A stretch of 64,000 nt of DNA from Mesorhizobium neociceri (GCF_013520985.1 NZ_JACDTY010000008.1:186001-250000), one strand, 5' to 3'. Shown: positions 26,915-36,836, counted from the stretch's first letter. A program made the numbers and translations. Notes: generated from the sequence alone by a model not told the origin.

Positions 26915-28072
26915 CTACGTCTGATCCGGTCCATTCCACTCGATATCCCGTGTCGACGCGGCTTGCAGGCTGATGCGCTGGCGCCGTGCGGTGCCGGCGA
27001 TCTCGGCCAGAGCGCGCCATTGCGCTTTCTTCGGCGCGGGATCATCCGGCCAATCGAGCAACTCATCGGCCTCGCGCATAGTTTGGTGGAAGCGGCCAAG
27101 GCCACCGGATCGCAGCGCCGCCGGCAGCCCGTAGATCCACATCGCCAGCCGCACCGTCTGCAGCTTGGCGACATCAGCCTTCACCTCCGGACCGCCGTCC
27201 AGCACGGCGTCGGCAAAGCGCTGCGGATCGCGAAAGAAATGCAAGCCACTCACGGCGCGGGGATTGCACTCCAGCGGCAGCACCGTGCCGTCCTTCTCGC
27301 GCATCAGGTCGAAGGAGATCTGGCCGGTCCAGCCTGTGCCGGCGACGAAGGTCTCGACGAAGCGCCGGGCAGCCGCATCCTCGATCGGCTCGAAACAGAT
27401 GCCGGCGCCTTTGCCGGCGCGGTAGAGCGAACGGTAGAGCGCCAGCGCCTTGAGCCTGCCGTCCAGCCCCACCGCATACGCACTGATCTCGTCGCCGGCG
27501 ATGAAGCGCTGCGCCACCCAGGGGGCGGCGGGTGAGGGGCGGACGGCGTCGAGTTCGCCTGGCGCTGGCCGCAGCAGTACGTCACGGGCAAAACGCGACC
27601 ACACCGGCTTGAACACCAGTTGGCGCGAACGATCGCGCACACTCGCGAGATCGGTATCGCTTTGCAGCAGTGTCGTCTCCGGCACGTCGAGGCCAAGGCT
27701 TTGCGCCAGCCGGATGAAGACATGCTTGTCGTGGACGCGGGCAAGCATCGCCATGTCGGGCGCGAACAGGCGGGCCGGCATGGCGCGGTCTCGCCAGATC
27801 TGGCCGAGATAGAAGACTTCCTCGCAGGTCGGGATGACTGTTTCCACGCCTTCAGCTCGGACAAGCGCTTCCACGGCCTTGGCATAGTCGTCGGCGGCAA
27901 AGCGTGGCGGCGGCAGGCGATGGTAGGCGGTGCATGCTGTGCTCGCCGCGGCGATCGGCCGGGCCGGACTGTCGGCCAGGATCACTCGCCGCCCGGCGCC
28001 GTGCAGCAGTCGCGCCAGATGCAGCGCCACCGGCGCGCGGGCGCCCGTGACCAGCACTGTGCTACCTGTCAT
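26915..28072 (-). CDS. ATP-grasp ligase
   Basis: 385 residues. An N-terminal Rossmann-like pre-grasp domain (STVLVTGARAPVALHLARLL) precedes an ATP-grasp core with LVFKPVWSRF, GWTGQISFDLMRE and LPLECNPRAVSGLHFF, the last giving the metal-binding Glu and Asn. Enzymes of this architecture join a carboxylate to an amine or thiol via an acyl-phosphate. It lies 19 bases from the Rieske gene on the opposite strand. A role in the same pathway is suggested only by adjacency. Confidence 0.85.
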   Translation of the reverse strand: MTGSTVLVTGARAPVALHLARLLHGAGRRVILADSPARPIAAASTACTAYHRLPPPRFAADDYAKAVEALVRAEGVETVIPTCEEVFYLGQIWRDRAMPARLFAPDMAMLARVHDKHVFIRLAQSLGLDVPETTLLQSDTDLASVRDRSRQLVFKPVWSRFARDVLLRPAPGELDAVRPSPAAPWVAQRFIAGDEISAYAVGLDGRLKALALYRSLYRAGKGAGICFEPIEDAAARRFVETFVAGTGWTGQISFDLMREKDGTVLPLECNPRAVSGLHFFRDPQRFADAVLDGGPEVKADVAKLQTVRLAMWIYGLPAALRSGGLGRFHQTMREADELLDWPDDPAPKKAQWRALAEIAGTARRQRISLQAASTRDIEWNGPDQT

Positions 28073-28352
28073 CGAAAACCTGCATCAAGCCCGCCGTCCA
28101 TCGCGACTCCCTCAGTCAGGCTTGCGCGAAATCGGCGGTGTTGACAACGTCCCGATGCAATCGGCGCCAGGTGAAGCACGCCGTCATCGAGCCGCCGGCT
28201 ATGCCCGGGGTCCGTCGGCGGTCAGCGCATTCGAGCTTGGTCTCGACATGCTGCTGGATGAGATGGAACGCCTGCGCGACAGCGCCAACACAAGGTAACT
28301 GTCAGGCAAGGCGCGTCAGAAAGGCGCCGGCCAATCCAGATTTCGCGAGCCG

Positions 28353-29129
28353 TTACATCAGGGATGCGGTTGCCAGACGACTGCGAACGACGTTCGGCTT
28401 CTGGTCGCCAACGTACTCGACGTTCGTGTCCACCAGACGGTCGCTGTCGATCCCGGCCGCGGTCAAGATGTCCTCGATCGCCTTCACGCGCTGCTTGGCC
28501 AGTTCCTTGTTCGTCTTTGCAGCGTCGGCGCCGGTGAATTCCTTGGCCGCTAAAGCCGTCAGTTCGACGTTGCAGCGCGAGTCTCGGATGCTGGCGGCGA
28601 ACGTCTCAAGGTCGGCCTTGATCTGCGATGAAATCACATACGACTGGCTATAGAAAAACAGGTCGACCTGCACAGGGCTGCGCTTCTCATATTGCCGGCA
28701 GGATATTCCTTGCTTTGGCAGCGTGTACAGTATCGCGCTCCGCGCCGTATTGGTGTCGGCGGCGCCGTCGTCAACCCAATGCGAAAGCGCCAGCACCATT
28801 TCGGGCTTGACGCCTTGCGCCTTGAGAAAATCGCCGGTTGCATTGAGCCTGCGACCAGCGATGTCGTAGGCTTTGCCGTAGTTGCCTTCCTTACTCGCCG
28901 TTGCGTAGAGCCGGTAGCCGCAATCGTGCCCGGCATCCTTGATGAAAGCTGCCAGGGCCTTAGCGGATTCCCCGGATATCTTGCCGTCGCTCTTATCGAA
29001 CAGGACGCGGTACGAGTTCCACTGGACGCATTTCGGCCCCACGTCGCGTTCCTGGGCGATCGCACCGAAAAATACTGCGCTGCCGACAATGATAATAAGG
29101 GCCAGAACAAGACTGAATGACTTCTTCAT
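28353..29129 (-). CDS. secreted protein with two OmpA-like domains
   Basis: 258 residues. Signal peptide KKSFSLVLALIIIVGSAVFF ending near AIAQE. The mature part contains two related ~90-residue units (about 33-120 and 152-240), each with a beta strand, a YRLYATASKEG- or VELTALAAKEF-like strand and a helix ending GVKPEM / GIDSDRL, the OmpA C-terminal plan. The Asp and Arg of a canonical peptidoglycan-binding OmpA site are not clearly conserved. GGAGGTG precedes the ATG. It stands alone next to the polysaccharide genes. Function unknown. Confidence 0.72.
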   Translation of the reverse strand: MKKSFSLVLALIIIVGSAVFFGAIAQERDVGPKCVQWNSYRVLFDKSDGKISGESAKALAAFIKDAGHDCGYRLYATASKEGNYGKAYDIAGRRLNATGDFLKAQGVKPEMVLALSHWVDDGAADTNTARSAILYTLPKQGISCRQYEKRSPVQVDLFFYSQSYVISSQIKADLETFAASIRDSRCNVELTALAAKEFTGADAAKTNKELAKQRVKAIEDILTAAGIDSDRLVDTNVEYVGDQKPNVVRSRLATASLM

Positions 29130-29218
29130 CTTCTGGCACCTCCCTGAACTCGCTCAGTTTAGTACCGCATTCAGTTCTTCGACAAGGTAACGTTCTCGCG
29201 ATCGACGACGCCTGCCTG

Positions 29219-32200
29219 TCAGTCCCACACCAGTAACAGCTTGCGCCAGAAAGCGTTGGACGGCATCGGCTTCGAGCCGCGTGGCAATCGGATTGCCAGA
29301 TAGATGGTCAGCCATTTGCGATCGATCTCCCGGATCGAAACTTTCAGGTCATGCAGTTCGAAAGGTCTCGAAACGCGCGTCCATCCGGAGAATGACAAGG
29401 CGCCGACAGGAGCATCGTGTTTCCACACGAGCTTTTCTTCCTGCCTGCCCAGCGCCATGGCGAACTCGAATGGGGATGCGTCATCGTGAGCGATCTCCAC
29501 CGTCGCGACGACACTTCTGGCAAAGGCCGGGAAGGCCGAATTGAGGGCGGCAACAACCGGGCCATGCGTGTTCGGCCGCAGGAATATGCCGCCATTGTCG
29601 CCGGCGATGAGCAGCGTCGGCAGCTCGGACGGATGGTTGGTCACAAGCGTCGCACGCTTCAGCTCATCATTGGTCATTCGACGCATGCGTTGGCGCTGTT
29701 GCGGTGCGTTGAGGCGCGGGCGCTTCGCGTCGGTCGAAACGACATGGCGGATCTGGACGCTCGAAAAGCCGCCGAGTACGCGCGCGTCCGGGCGACTGCC
29801 GCCGCATTTGACTGCAAACAACAAATCGCGCCGGCCGGTTGCCGGCGAACTGACGGTCGCCCCTATCTCACGCGCCTCGTGCCGTCGGCTGACATCAGCC
29901 CAACCGCTCCCGCTCCCATCCTCAAGCAGCTGGGCGAGATTGCTGAAGGTCTGGTTTTCCGCGTCCACGATCGCGAGCTGAAACTGCGCGGAGCCTGTCA
30001 GTTCCTCATCGAGGTAAACCCAACAACTCGCGCCTATGGCGCCCGGCGGGCAGACGCCTTTCAGCAAAGCCATGGTGACGTTGCTGCCCTTGGCTTCGAG
30101 GAACAACTGGTCCGGCGATTGTTCGACATAGCTCAGCAGGTCCGGATCGGCGTCCGGATACGAACTGACATGAGCCAGGCGCATGGGCTCGGCGGAAAGA
30201 TACTGCTCGCGGTAAAGTGAGGAATGCAACTCCGGCACGGTCTCTTCAGTCGCCGCGTTGAGTATTTCAACCACACCCAGGGCGAAGTCGGTTCGTCCTG
30301 CATGGGCGAGAAGCGAAATTGCGGTATCCGCTCTGCCTTCGCGTGCCGCGATCTCGGCCAGCAACTGCATTGCGTCTGCGGTATTAGCGGGACCAGTGCT
30401 CAATCTGAGATACCGCTCGTCGTTGACCCGCAGTTCCAAATTCCAGAGGTTGAGCTCCTTCTCATGATTGTCGGTGTTCGAGCTGATGCCGAGTTGCACG
30501 AACATGTCCGTTTTCGCGAATCTATGCTTTCGAAAGACAGCGATGATCGGCTTGCGATTCCTCAACCACTCGGCATTTCGATTCATGCCCGTCGGTGCCG
30601 ACCGGTACCAATAGAGCGGCTCCGGGACGGGGACGATCTCCAGGCCTGCCAGGTCCGCGCGAAGGAAAAACTCCCAATCGCTTGCGGAAAACCCCCGCTC
30701 TTCGTTCAAGTAACCTATCTTGTCGAACACCTCACGCCGGAACATCGCATTGGCATCGCCATACGGATTGTTGAGCAAGGCGATGTCCGTAGGCCCGCCG
30801 ACCGGGAAGTAAAGCATGTAGCCGCTCTTGGTGTCCGGCGGCACGAAGGGCTCGTTGAGCCACTTGGCGAAGGTCGTGCAGATATCGGCGCCGGAATTCT
30901 GCATGCCGGTGACGAACGTACTGACGGCGTTTGGGAACAGCACGTTGTCGTCGTCTAGGAACAGGATCAGTGAACCCTTGGCGGCGCGGATTCCCGTGTT
31001 GCGCGCCTTGCCGAGGAAGCCGTTCTTCTGCCGGATGATCCGCCAGCCGCGCTGCTCGAACTCCGGCTCGAGCTCCGCCAGCAGATTAATTGCATCTGGA
31101 TCGGTGCTGCCGTCATCGACGACGATCAGTTCGATGTTGGAATAGTCCTGGCGTCGAACCGAGGCAATCGCCTGCGGCAACAGGCGCGCCCGGTTGTAGT
31201 GCGCCGTTATGATCGAAACGAGCGGTGGCCGGCTGCGGCTGCGGCTGGAGACCTTACCGGGATCACGGGAGAATTTTGCGTGCAGTCTGCTCCAGGCTTT
31301 CTCGCGCGCTTCCCGTTTTTGCAGAGGCTTTGCCGGACCAAACGATCGGCTTTCCAGCGCAGACGCAATTTTGGCCGCGATGGCGGAAGCTGACGCCTCC
31401 ATCATGACGGCGTCAGCCGACTTCGGATGGAGCACGTCACGTATGCTGCCGACATCTGTCGCGACGAACGGAATCTCTTCGTCGAGGCACGTCATCACTT
31501 CCAGCGGGAGCTGAGCCGCTGAGTGCGTCATCGCCACCAGCGCATGACTCTGCCGCAGGTACCTGTAGATATCAGGCTCATCTCGAATGGGCAGGAGCTT
31601 CAATTTGAACGGCCATTGCCGCGCACGCCGAACGATCATGCCGCCCGAATGCTCGCCCAGGACATGACCAAACACGCCGACAACGGTCACTGTCAGATCG
31701 GTGACGCCGCTGTCGGCCAGACGATCGAGCGCATCGCAGAACAGCGTCAGTCCATCACGCGCCTCTGTGCCTGAGAAATGAACCACTTCGGCGGCGGGCC
31801 GCTCTCGCGGCGTGTAGTGATCGACAGCGAAGTTCGAACGCCACTCCTCCGGCTCAAGGGGCGCAGCAATGTGATGGCTGGCGGGCAGCTTCCATGCCGC
31901 CTTGGCCATCCAGTCGAGCAGCGACTGGCCAGCGATGACAAGATGGTCGCACGTCTCGGCCGACGTCTTTTCCATGTGCGCGACGGTCATCTGCTCTTTT
32001 CGTTCGACCGCCCGGGAATTGGCTTCCAGCTTCCACATAAGCGGCTCATGCGCGAGCACGACGATCGCAGGAGGGTCGGGAAAGACGCCTGTTCGCTTAG
32101 CAAGGGTAGAGAAATGCGCCAGTCCGCCTTCAAGCGCAAAATAGACGACGTCGAATGCGTTTTGCTTGAGGTAGTGGTAGACAGCCAATGAGTTCTTGTC

Positions 32201-32494
32201 GCTGGAATCCATGCCGCGCAGCAACTCGGGCGACTGCGGCAACAATTCGAGCCGCACCAGGAAATTGTCGAAGCACCATTTGCGTAGCCTGGCGATTTCC
32301 TGATCGTCGGGTTGGCTGCCGAGCGGGCTCGGCGCCCAAAGCAGCGTCACGGTGTCACCGGTTCCCGCCAGATGCTGCGCCAGCGCGTAGGTCACCGATC
32401 CGTGATCGCCAGTAACCGTCGAGCCGAACTCAACCTCCGAAACGACACACACATTGCGAGGCTTCTGGCTTGCCTGTCGCTTGCCCTTGGGCAT
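29219..32494 (-). CDS. three-domain glycosyltransferase (GT4-like + GT2 + C-terminal domain)
   Basis: About 1091 residues. An N-terminal GT4-like region (NVCVVSEVEFGS, VVHFSGTEARDGLTLFCDAL, GHVLGEHSGGM) is followed from ~423 by a GT2 domain with PLVSIITAHYNRARLL, VVDDGSTDPD and the DXD-like FLDDDNVLF. A ~170-residue insertion and a C-terminal ~130-residue beta-rich domain (LLIAGDNGGIFLRPN onwards) follow. The last domain recurs in the paralogue at 34155-36836. The start at 32494 is chosen as the first ATG after the divergent gene; a TTG nine codons upstream is possible. It likely builds a surface polysaccharide. Confidence 0.82.
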   Translation of the reverse strand: MPKGKRQASQKPRNVCVVSEVEFGSTVTGDHGSVTYALAQHLAGTGDTVTLLWAPSPLGSQPDDQEIARLRKWCFDNFLVRLELLPQSPELLRGMDSSDKNSLAVYHYLKQNAFDVVYFALEGGLAHFSTLAKRTGVFPDPPAIVVLAHEPLMWKLEANSRAVERKEQMTVAHMEKTSAETCDHLVIAGQSLLDWMAKAAWKLPASHHIAAPLEPEEWRSNFAVDHYTPRERPAAEVVHFSGTEARDGLTLFCDALDRLADSGVTDLTVTVVGVFGHVLGEHSGGMIVRRARQWPFKLKLLPIRDEPDIYRYLRQSHALVAMTHSAAQLPLEVMTCLDEEIPFVATDVGSIRDVLHPKSADAVMMEASASAIAAKIASALESRSFGPAKPLQKREAREKAWSRLHAKFSRDPGKVSSRSRSRPPLVSIITAHYNRARLLPQAIASVRRQDYSNIELIVVDDGSTDPDAINLLAELEPEFEQRGWRIIRQKNGFLGKARNTGIRAAKGSLILFLDDDNVLFPNAVSTFVTGMQNSGADICTTFAKWLNEPFVPPDTKSGYMLYFPVGGPTDIALLNNPYGDANAMFRREVFDKIGYLNEERGFSASDWEFFLRADLAGLEIVPVPEPLYWYRSAPTGMNRNAEWLRNRKPIIAVFRKHRFAKTDMFVQLGISSNTDNHEKELNLWNLELRVNDERYLRLSTGPANTADAMQLLAEIAAREGRADTAISLLAHAGRTDFALGVVEILNAATEETVPELHSSLYREQYLSAEPMRLAHVSSYPDADPDLLSYVEQSPDQLFLEAKGSNVTMALLKGVCPPGAIGASCWVYLDEELTGSAQFQLAIVDAENQTFSNLAQLLEDGSGSGWADVSRRHEAREIGATVSSPATGRRDLLFAVKCGGSRPDARVLGGFSSVQIRHVVSTDAKRPRLNAPQQRQRMRRMTNDELKRATLVTNHPSELPTLLIAGDNGGIFLRPNTHGPVVAALNSAFPAFARSVVATVEIAHDDASPFEFAMALGRQEEKLVWKHDAPVGALSFSGWTRVSRPFELHDLKVSIREIDRKWLTIYLAIRLPRGSKPMPSNAFWRKLLLVWD

Positions 32495-32651
32495 AGCGCC
32501 TGCCTTGGAACCAACGCTCAATGAGTCCCCCTTGTCAGCCCGCTTCGTTTGAAACAGTCTTGCCAACAGTTGGATAACACTTTGATAATCGTTTCGCGGG
32601 ACTCTCCATACCGCACCTGCCTTTCGCGTAAAATGGCTTGATGACGTTCGG

Positions 32652-33665
32652 ATGGTTGAACTTCGCTCCCCAAAGCATCTCGCGCGACTGGACGACCGGC
32701 CGATTGACGTGACCGATGGCGAGATCTTGTGCTTTGTCGGACTGCGCAACGAAGCCAAATTGCTGCGGCAACTTCTCGACCACTACCGCGGCCTCGGCGT
32801 CGATCGCTTTTTCTTCCTGGACAATGGCTCCACGGACGGGACGCGTGAGCTGATCCTGGAGCAGCCGGACAGCCACTGCTTCCACACGGAAGGATCGCAT
32901 TTCGCTGAAAACATCGATCCGCCGCGATGGATCAACACGCTCATGAATGTGTTCGGCACCGGCCATTGGTGCCTTTCGATCGACGCTGACGAGCTTCTCG
33001 TCTATCCCGATTTTGAGCGGGCGAACCTGCGGCAGCTTTGCAGCTACCTCGATTCGACCGGCGCGGACGCTGTGATAGGCTCCATGATCGATATGTATGC
33101 CGACGGCCCGTTGGCCGAATACAGCTATGATGGCACGATACCTCTTGTTGAAGCTTCACCTTACTTCGACCCGGAGCCAGGGTGGATGCGCGCCCGCGAC
33201 GGTATGTATCCACCCGAGCAGATGTTCGGTGGCGTGAGGGAACGGGTCTTCTGGCACGGCCGGTTCAAGCAAACCTTTCCCCCGTGCCTGACAAAGGTGC
33301 CGATCGTAAAATGGGGGCGGGGCACGCATTATCACGTCGCACAGCACACGATCAGCAAGGTCCGATTCAGCGAACTCCGCGTCGCATTGCTGCACTTCAA
33401 ATTCGTCTGGGGATTTCGCCAGAAATCAGCGTCGTCTCTGAGTGAAAATGCGCAACTCAAGGAGAAGACGCTTGAGGAGCGCGCTGCCTACATGGAGGCC
33501 CTGGAGCGCAATCCGAAACTCGCGCTCCGCAATCAAAGGTCTGTCCGCTATCGCGGTGACGCCGCGCAACTGGTGGAGCTCGGCTGGATGAAAACCTCGG
33601 AGCGCTATGGCGGATTCGTATCAACCCTCGCCGTACAACACCAAGGTAGCGACTACGCCAACTGA
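32652..33665 (+). CDS. glycosyltransferase family 2/92-like
   Basis: 337 residues. The N-terminus CFVGLRNEAKLLRQLLDHY and FFFLDNGSTDGT is typical of the glycosyltransferase group annotated GT2/GT92, and the DXD motif is in CLSIDADELLVYP (~108-120). Absence of membrane helices points to a cytoplasmic enzyme. It is divergent from the large glycosyltransferase upstream and tail-to-tail with the next small gene. The sugar and acceptor are unknown. Confidence 0.85.
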   Translation: MVELRSPKHLARLDDRPIDVTDGEILCFVGLRNEAKLLRQLLDHYRGLGVDRFFFLDNGSTDGTRELILEQPDSHCFHTEGSHFAENIDPPRWINTLMNVFGTGHWCLSIDADELLVYPDFERANLRQLCSYLDSTGADAVIGSMIDMYADGPLAEYSYDGTIPLVEASPYFDPEPGWMRARDGMYPPEQMFGGVRERVFWHGRFKQTFPPCLTKVPIVKWGRGTHYHVAQHTISKVRFSELRVALLHFKFVWGFRQKSASSLSENAQLKEKTLEERAAYMEALERNPKLALRNQRSVRYRGDAAQLVELGWMKTSERYGGFVSTLAVQHQGSDYAN

Positions 33666-33703
33666 CGTGCCCGAATTATTGAAGGGCAAAATTCGGCTGA
33701 TGC

Positions 33704-33991
33704 TTATCCGCCGTAGCGGCCGCCGCCTTCACCGTGATCATTGCTCCCATCACCGCCCGCAAACTGGCCCAGACTGTTGAGAGCAAGCGCCTTGCAGGCG
33801 GTCGGAGCATTCGGGTAACGGTGCAGATAGTCCTCAAGCGCCTCGATTGTGCCAGTTTTGAGGGCCTGCTCGCATGCGAGCTCGGCTTCCTTGACACCAA
33901 CATCGATACTCGCCTGCGCCGCGCCTGTGAAAGCGACGCTCAGCCCCAGCAGACTAAGTCCGCCCAAAAGCAACGAATGAACCTTGCGCAT
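33704..33991 (-). CDS. small secreted protein with His/Gly-rich C-terminus
   Basis: 95 residues. The start at 33991 gives a clean signal peptide, RKVHSLLLGGLSLLGLSVAF ending near AAQAS. The mature part has the pair ACEQAL / ACKAL with two cysteines and the tail DGSNDHGEGGGRYGG. I do not recognise a family. An in-frame ATG 28 codons upstream would prevent signal-peptide recognition. Expressed toward GT2/92-like gene; role unknown. Confidence 0.6.
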   Translation of the reverse strand: MRKVHSLLLGGLSLLGLSVAFTGAAQASIDVGVKEAELACEQALKTGTIEALEDYLHRYPNAPTACKALALNSLGQFAGGDGSNDHGEGGGRYGG

Positions 33992-34154
33992 AACGCACCC
34001 CACACACACAAAACAACCCACTGAAATATTAGCATCTATTAACGTTTTGTCAACCATTTCGGCAAGTTTGGGCAAACGTGGTTAACGCGCGCAATTGGTC
34101 GGACCGGGGCCTCGCTGGCGCTCGGAGATTTCATTTGCTTTGGGCGGATCGCCG

Positions 34155-36836
34155 CTAGTCGCTGAACAGTGTCAGCTTCCGAAAGAAAGCATTGGTTGGA
34201 AAACCATTGGACGTTCCAGCGAAACGAACGGCGAGAACGATTGAAAGCGGCATCTTCCGTCGTGCGCGAAGCGCTGCCACCAAGGGATGGCGCACAAATC
34301 TGTCTTCGATGCTTATCCAGCCTGAAAAGGCGATCGTTTGCGCGCCGACGTCCTGTTGCCAATCTATGGTTTGGTCGGGTCGAGCAAGGGCGAGAGCAAA
34401 ATCCATCGCCGGCGCATCGGCATGAGCGATTTCAACGGTTGCTTCCACCTTCCGGAAGAAGGCTGGAAATTGATGATCAAGCGATGCAGCGACCGCGCCG
34501 TCCACATGCGGACGCAAGAATACCCCGCCGTCGTCCGGCGCGACAAGCAGCAGCGGGAGAGCCGAGACGCGCGGTGTAAGCAACCGTGCGCTCCTCAGTA
34601 TGTCGTAGTCGAGGGTGACCGAACTGCCGCCGACATCAGGACGGCCCGGGGCATTGTGGTATGTGGCGGCGGGGCGTCCAAGCAAGGTGGCAGCCGTATC
34701 GGGGCGGCCGATCGACCCGGCAATGCTCGCGAGTTTCTCTATGGCCGCATCGCTGTTCGGTTCGATGTCGCACAGCTCCAGATATTTTCGATTGCCGGGG
34801 ACATATTTCAGGTTTTCGCGAGCACTTTCAATTTCGGACCGGTGCGTGTTCTGGGCGATGGCCAAATGAAACAGCAGGTGGACGTCATCGGATTGGCTCG
34901 AGCTGAACGCCTCCATGACGGGAAGCCGGTTGTCGTACCAATTCGACGTCCGGAACATTCCATCCGGTTTCGAACGATACCAGTATAGCGGCTTTGGAAT
35001 CGTCCTGATCTTGAGACCCGCGAGAGAGGCTCGCGCAAAGAACTCCCAGTCGTGCATGGCGTAGCCGGGTTTTTCGATCAAGAACCCGATCTGCGAGAAC
35101 ACAGATCGGCGCATCATCGCATTCGCGTCGCCGTAGACGTTGTGGATCAGGCCGAGCGCGTCGGGACCACCCAAGGGCAGGTACTGGATCAGCCCGTCGG
35201 CGCGATCCTCGGGCACAAAATCCTCGTAGAAGATCAGTTGGAACGCAGTGCAGATGTCGGCGCCCGATGTAGCCATCGCACGCACGAAATGATCGACGGC
35301 CTCCGCAAATAGCGCGTTGTCATCGTCGACGAACAGGATCAGCGCGCCACGCGAAGCGCGGATGCCGGCATTTCGCGCCGCGCCGAGATGCTTGTGCGGT
35401 CGGCGCAGGATTTTCCATCCGCGCTTACGGAAGGTCGGTTCCAGCGTATCCAGCAATCGCCTGGCTTCGTCCAGGTCGCTTCCGTCGTCGACTAGAACCA
35501 GTTCCAGGTGATCGTAGGTTTGCGCCTCGATCGCCGCGATTGCCTGTTTCAGATAGAGTGGCCGGTTGCGATGGGCCATGACGATTGAGACCAGTGGTAA
35601 CGACCCGGCACTTTTGTCGACGCGCCTGCGCCTGGCCGGCGTCGGCAAATTGCGCGTATCCAGCCAGGACTGCCGACATTGGCGGTCGACAGGCAGCGGG
35701 CGAGGCGGGTCATTGAGCGCCGCCGAAATCGCCTGCGCCAACGCGGCAGCGTCAGGATCGACCAGCCGCGGTTGCCTGGCCTGCGCATTCCAGCTCTCGG
35801 CGTTCGCGTCGACATTGGTCGCAACGAAGGGCAGTCCCGCCTCGGTACAGGCGGCGACCGCCGCGCCCGTCGACGCGGCGCGGGCGGGGATGACGGCGAG
35901 TGCGCCGGTCCGCGCGACGTAGTCGAGCCTTGCGGCGGGGCTTGCGCGCGCCAACAGGTTGAGCTTGAACGGCCACTGCTCGGCGCGCCTCAGAAGCAGT
36001 CCACCGCTGTGCTCGCCCATGATCTTTCCGAATGGACCGAATGCGGTGACCGTCAGCTCTTTTGGCGCTGTCGGCGCGATGATGTCGAGCGCGTCGCAAA
36101 GCAGCGTCAGGCCATCGCGGAAGCGCCACCCGGCCAAGACGGCAAGTTCTCTGGCGCTTCTCGTCGCAATCGACGGCCGCGCTCCGGCTGGACCGAGACG
36201 ATCCTGCAACGGCAACATCGGCGTCACTATCGCCTTCTTCACCTTCCAGCCCTTCGACAACATCCACTGTCGCAAGGCGGCCGACACACAGATCGTCCTG
36301 TTCGCCATCTCGGCGCAGTATTTCTCCATGTAGGCGACGGCAATCGCCTCGGTGCTGTCCATGAACGCCTTGTCGGCTTCATGTTCCCATTCTTCCGGAG
36401 CGTGGGCGACGACCACGATCGGCGGCGCGGCAAAGGCCGCAGTCTCGACCGCAAGCAGCGTGTAGTAAGGCAACCCGCCCTCAAGCGGCGCGTAGACCAA
36501 ATCGTGGCCGGACCGTTCGAGATAATGCAGCACAGCGGCGGACCGGCTCTCGGGCGTCGCCAGCGAAGGAAGCAACTGATCGGACTTGTCGAGAATTTCC
36601 AGTCGCACCGAGGCCGACTCCAGGTCGCGGTGGCGCGCTGCCTCCTCCCCTAGAGATGCTGCATCCCTGCCGGGAACCCATAGCAGGGTGACGTCGTCGC
36701 CATCTTCGGCGAAAAGCCTGGCCAGTTCGACCATGGCGGCGTCTTCGCCAGCCTGACCGATTACATTTGCCACGACGCAGACGCGGCGAGGCTTACCTTC
36801 CTTTGACGGCCTCCGCTCCTTGCCACCAACGGCCAT
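34155..36836 (-). CDS. three-domain glycosyltransferase, paralogue of 29219-32494
   Basis: 893 residues with the same plan: GT4-like N-terminus (RRVCVVANVIGQAGED, VLAGWRFRDGLTLLCDALD, GKIMGEHSGGLLLRRAEQWP), GT2 domain from ~412 (PLVSIVMAHRNRPLYLKQAI, VLVDDGSDLDE, FVDDDNALF) and the shared C-terminal domain from ~759 (LLVAPDDGGVFLRPH, ATVEIAHADAP, AFSGWISIEDRF). It lacks the ~170-residue insertion of the paralogue. The start at 36836 follows the alignment of the two N-termini. The two genes bracket a smaller transferase on the opposite strand. Confidence 0.82.
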   Translation of the reverse strand: MAVGGKERRPSKEGKPRRVCVVANVIGQAGEDAAMVELARLFAEDGDDVTLLWVPGRDAASLGEEAARHRDLESASVRLEILDKSDQLLPSLATPESRSAAVLHYLERSGHDLVYAPLEGGLPYYTLLAVETAAFAAPPIVVVAHAPEEWEHEADKAFMDSTEAIAVAYMEKYCAEMANRTICVSAALRQWMLSKGWKVKKAIVTPMLPLQDRLGPAGARPSIATRSARELAVLAGWRFRDGLTLLCDALDIIAPTAPKELTVTAFGPFGKIMGEHSGGLLLRRAEQWPFKLNLLARASPAARLDYVARTGALAVIPARAASTGAAVAACTEAGLPFVATNVDANAESWNAQARQPRLVDPDAAALAQAISAALNDPPRPLPVDRQCRQSWLDTRNLPTPARRRRVDKSAGSLPLVSIVMAHRNRPLYLKQAIAAIEAQTYDHLELVLVDDGSDLDEARRLLDTLEPTFRKRGWKILRRPHKHLGAARNAGIRASRGALILFVDDDNALFAEAVDHFVRAMATSGADICTAFQLIFYEDFVPEDRADGLIQYLPLGGPDALGLIHNVYGDANAMMRRSVFSQIGFLIEKPGYAMHDWEFFARASLAGLKIRTIPKPLYWYRSKPDGMFRTSNWYDNRLPVMEAFSSSQSDDVHLLFHLAIAQNTHRSEIESARENLKYVPGNRKYLELCDIEPNSDAAIEKLASIAGSIGRPDTAATLLGRPAATYHNAPGRPDVGGSSVTLDYDILRSARLLTPRVSALPLLLVAPDDGGVFLRPHVDGAVAASLDHQFPAFFRKVEATVEIAHADAPAMDFALALARPDQTIDWQQDVGAQTIAFSGWISIEDRFVRHPLVAALRARRKMPLSIVLAVRFAGTSNGFPTNAFFRKLTLFSD

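Noticed and set aside
28155..28298. Short frame ending in MLLDEMERLRDSANTR before the OmpA-like gene
   Set aside because: Only a few dozen codons, no ribosome site and no recognised family; may be a gene remnant but cannot be supported.
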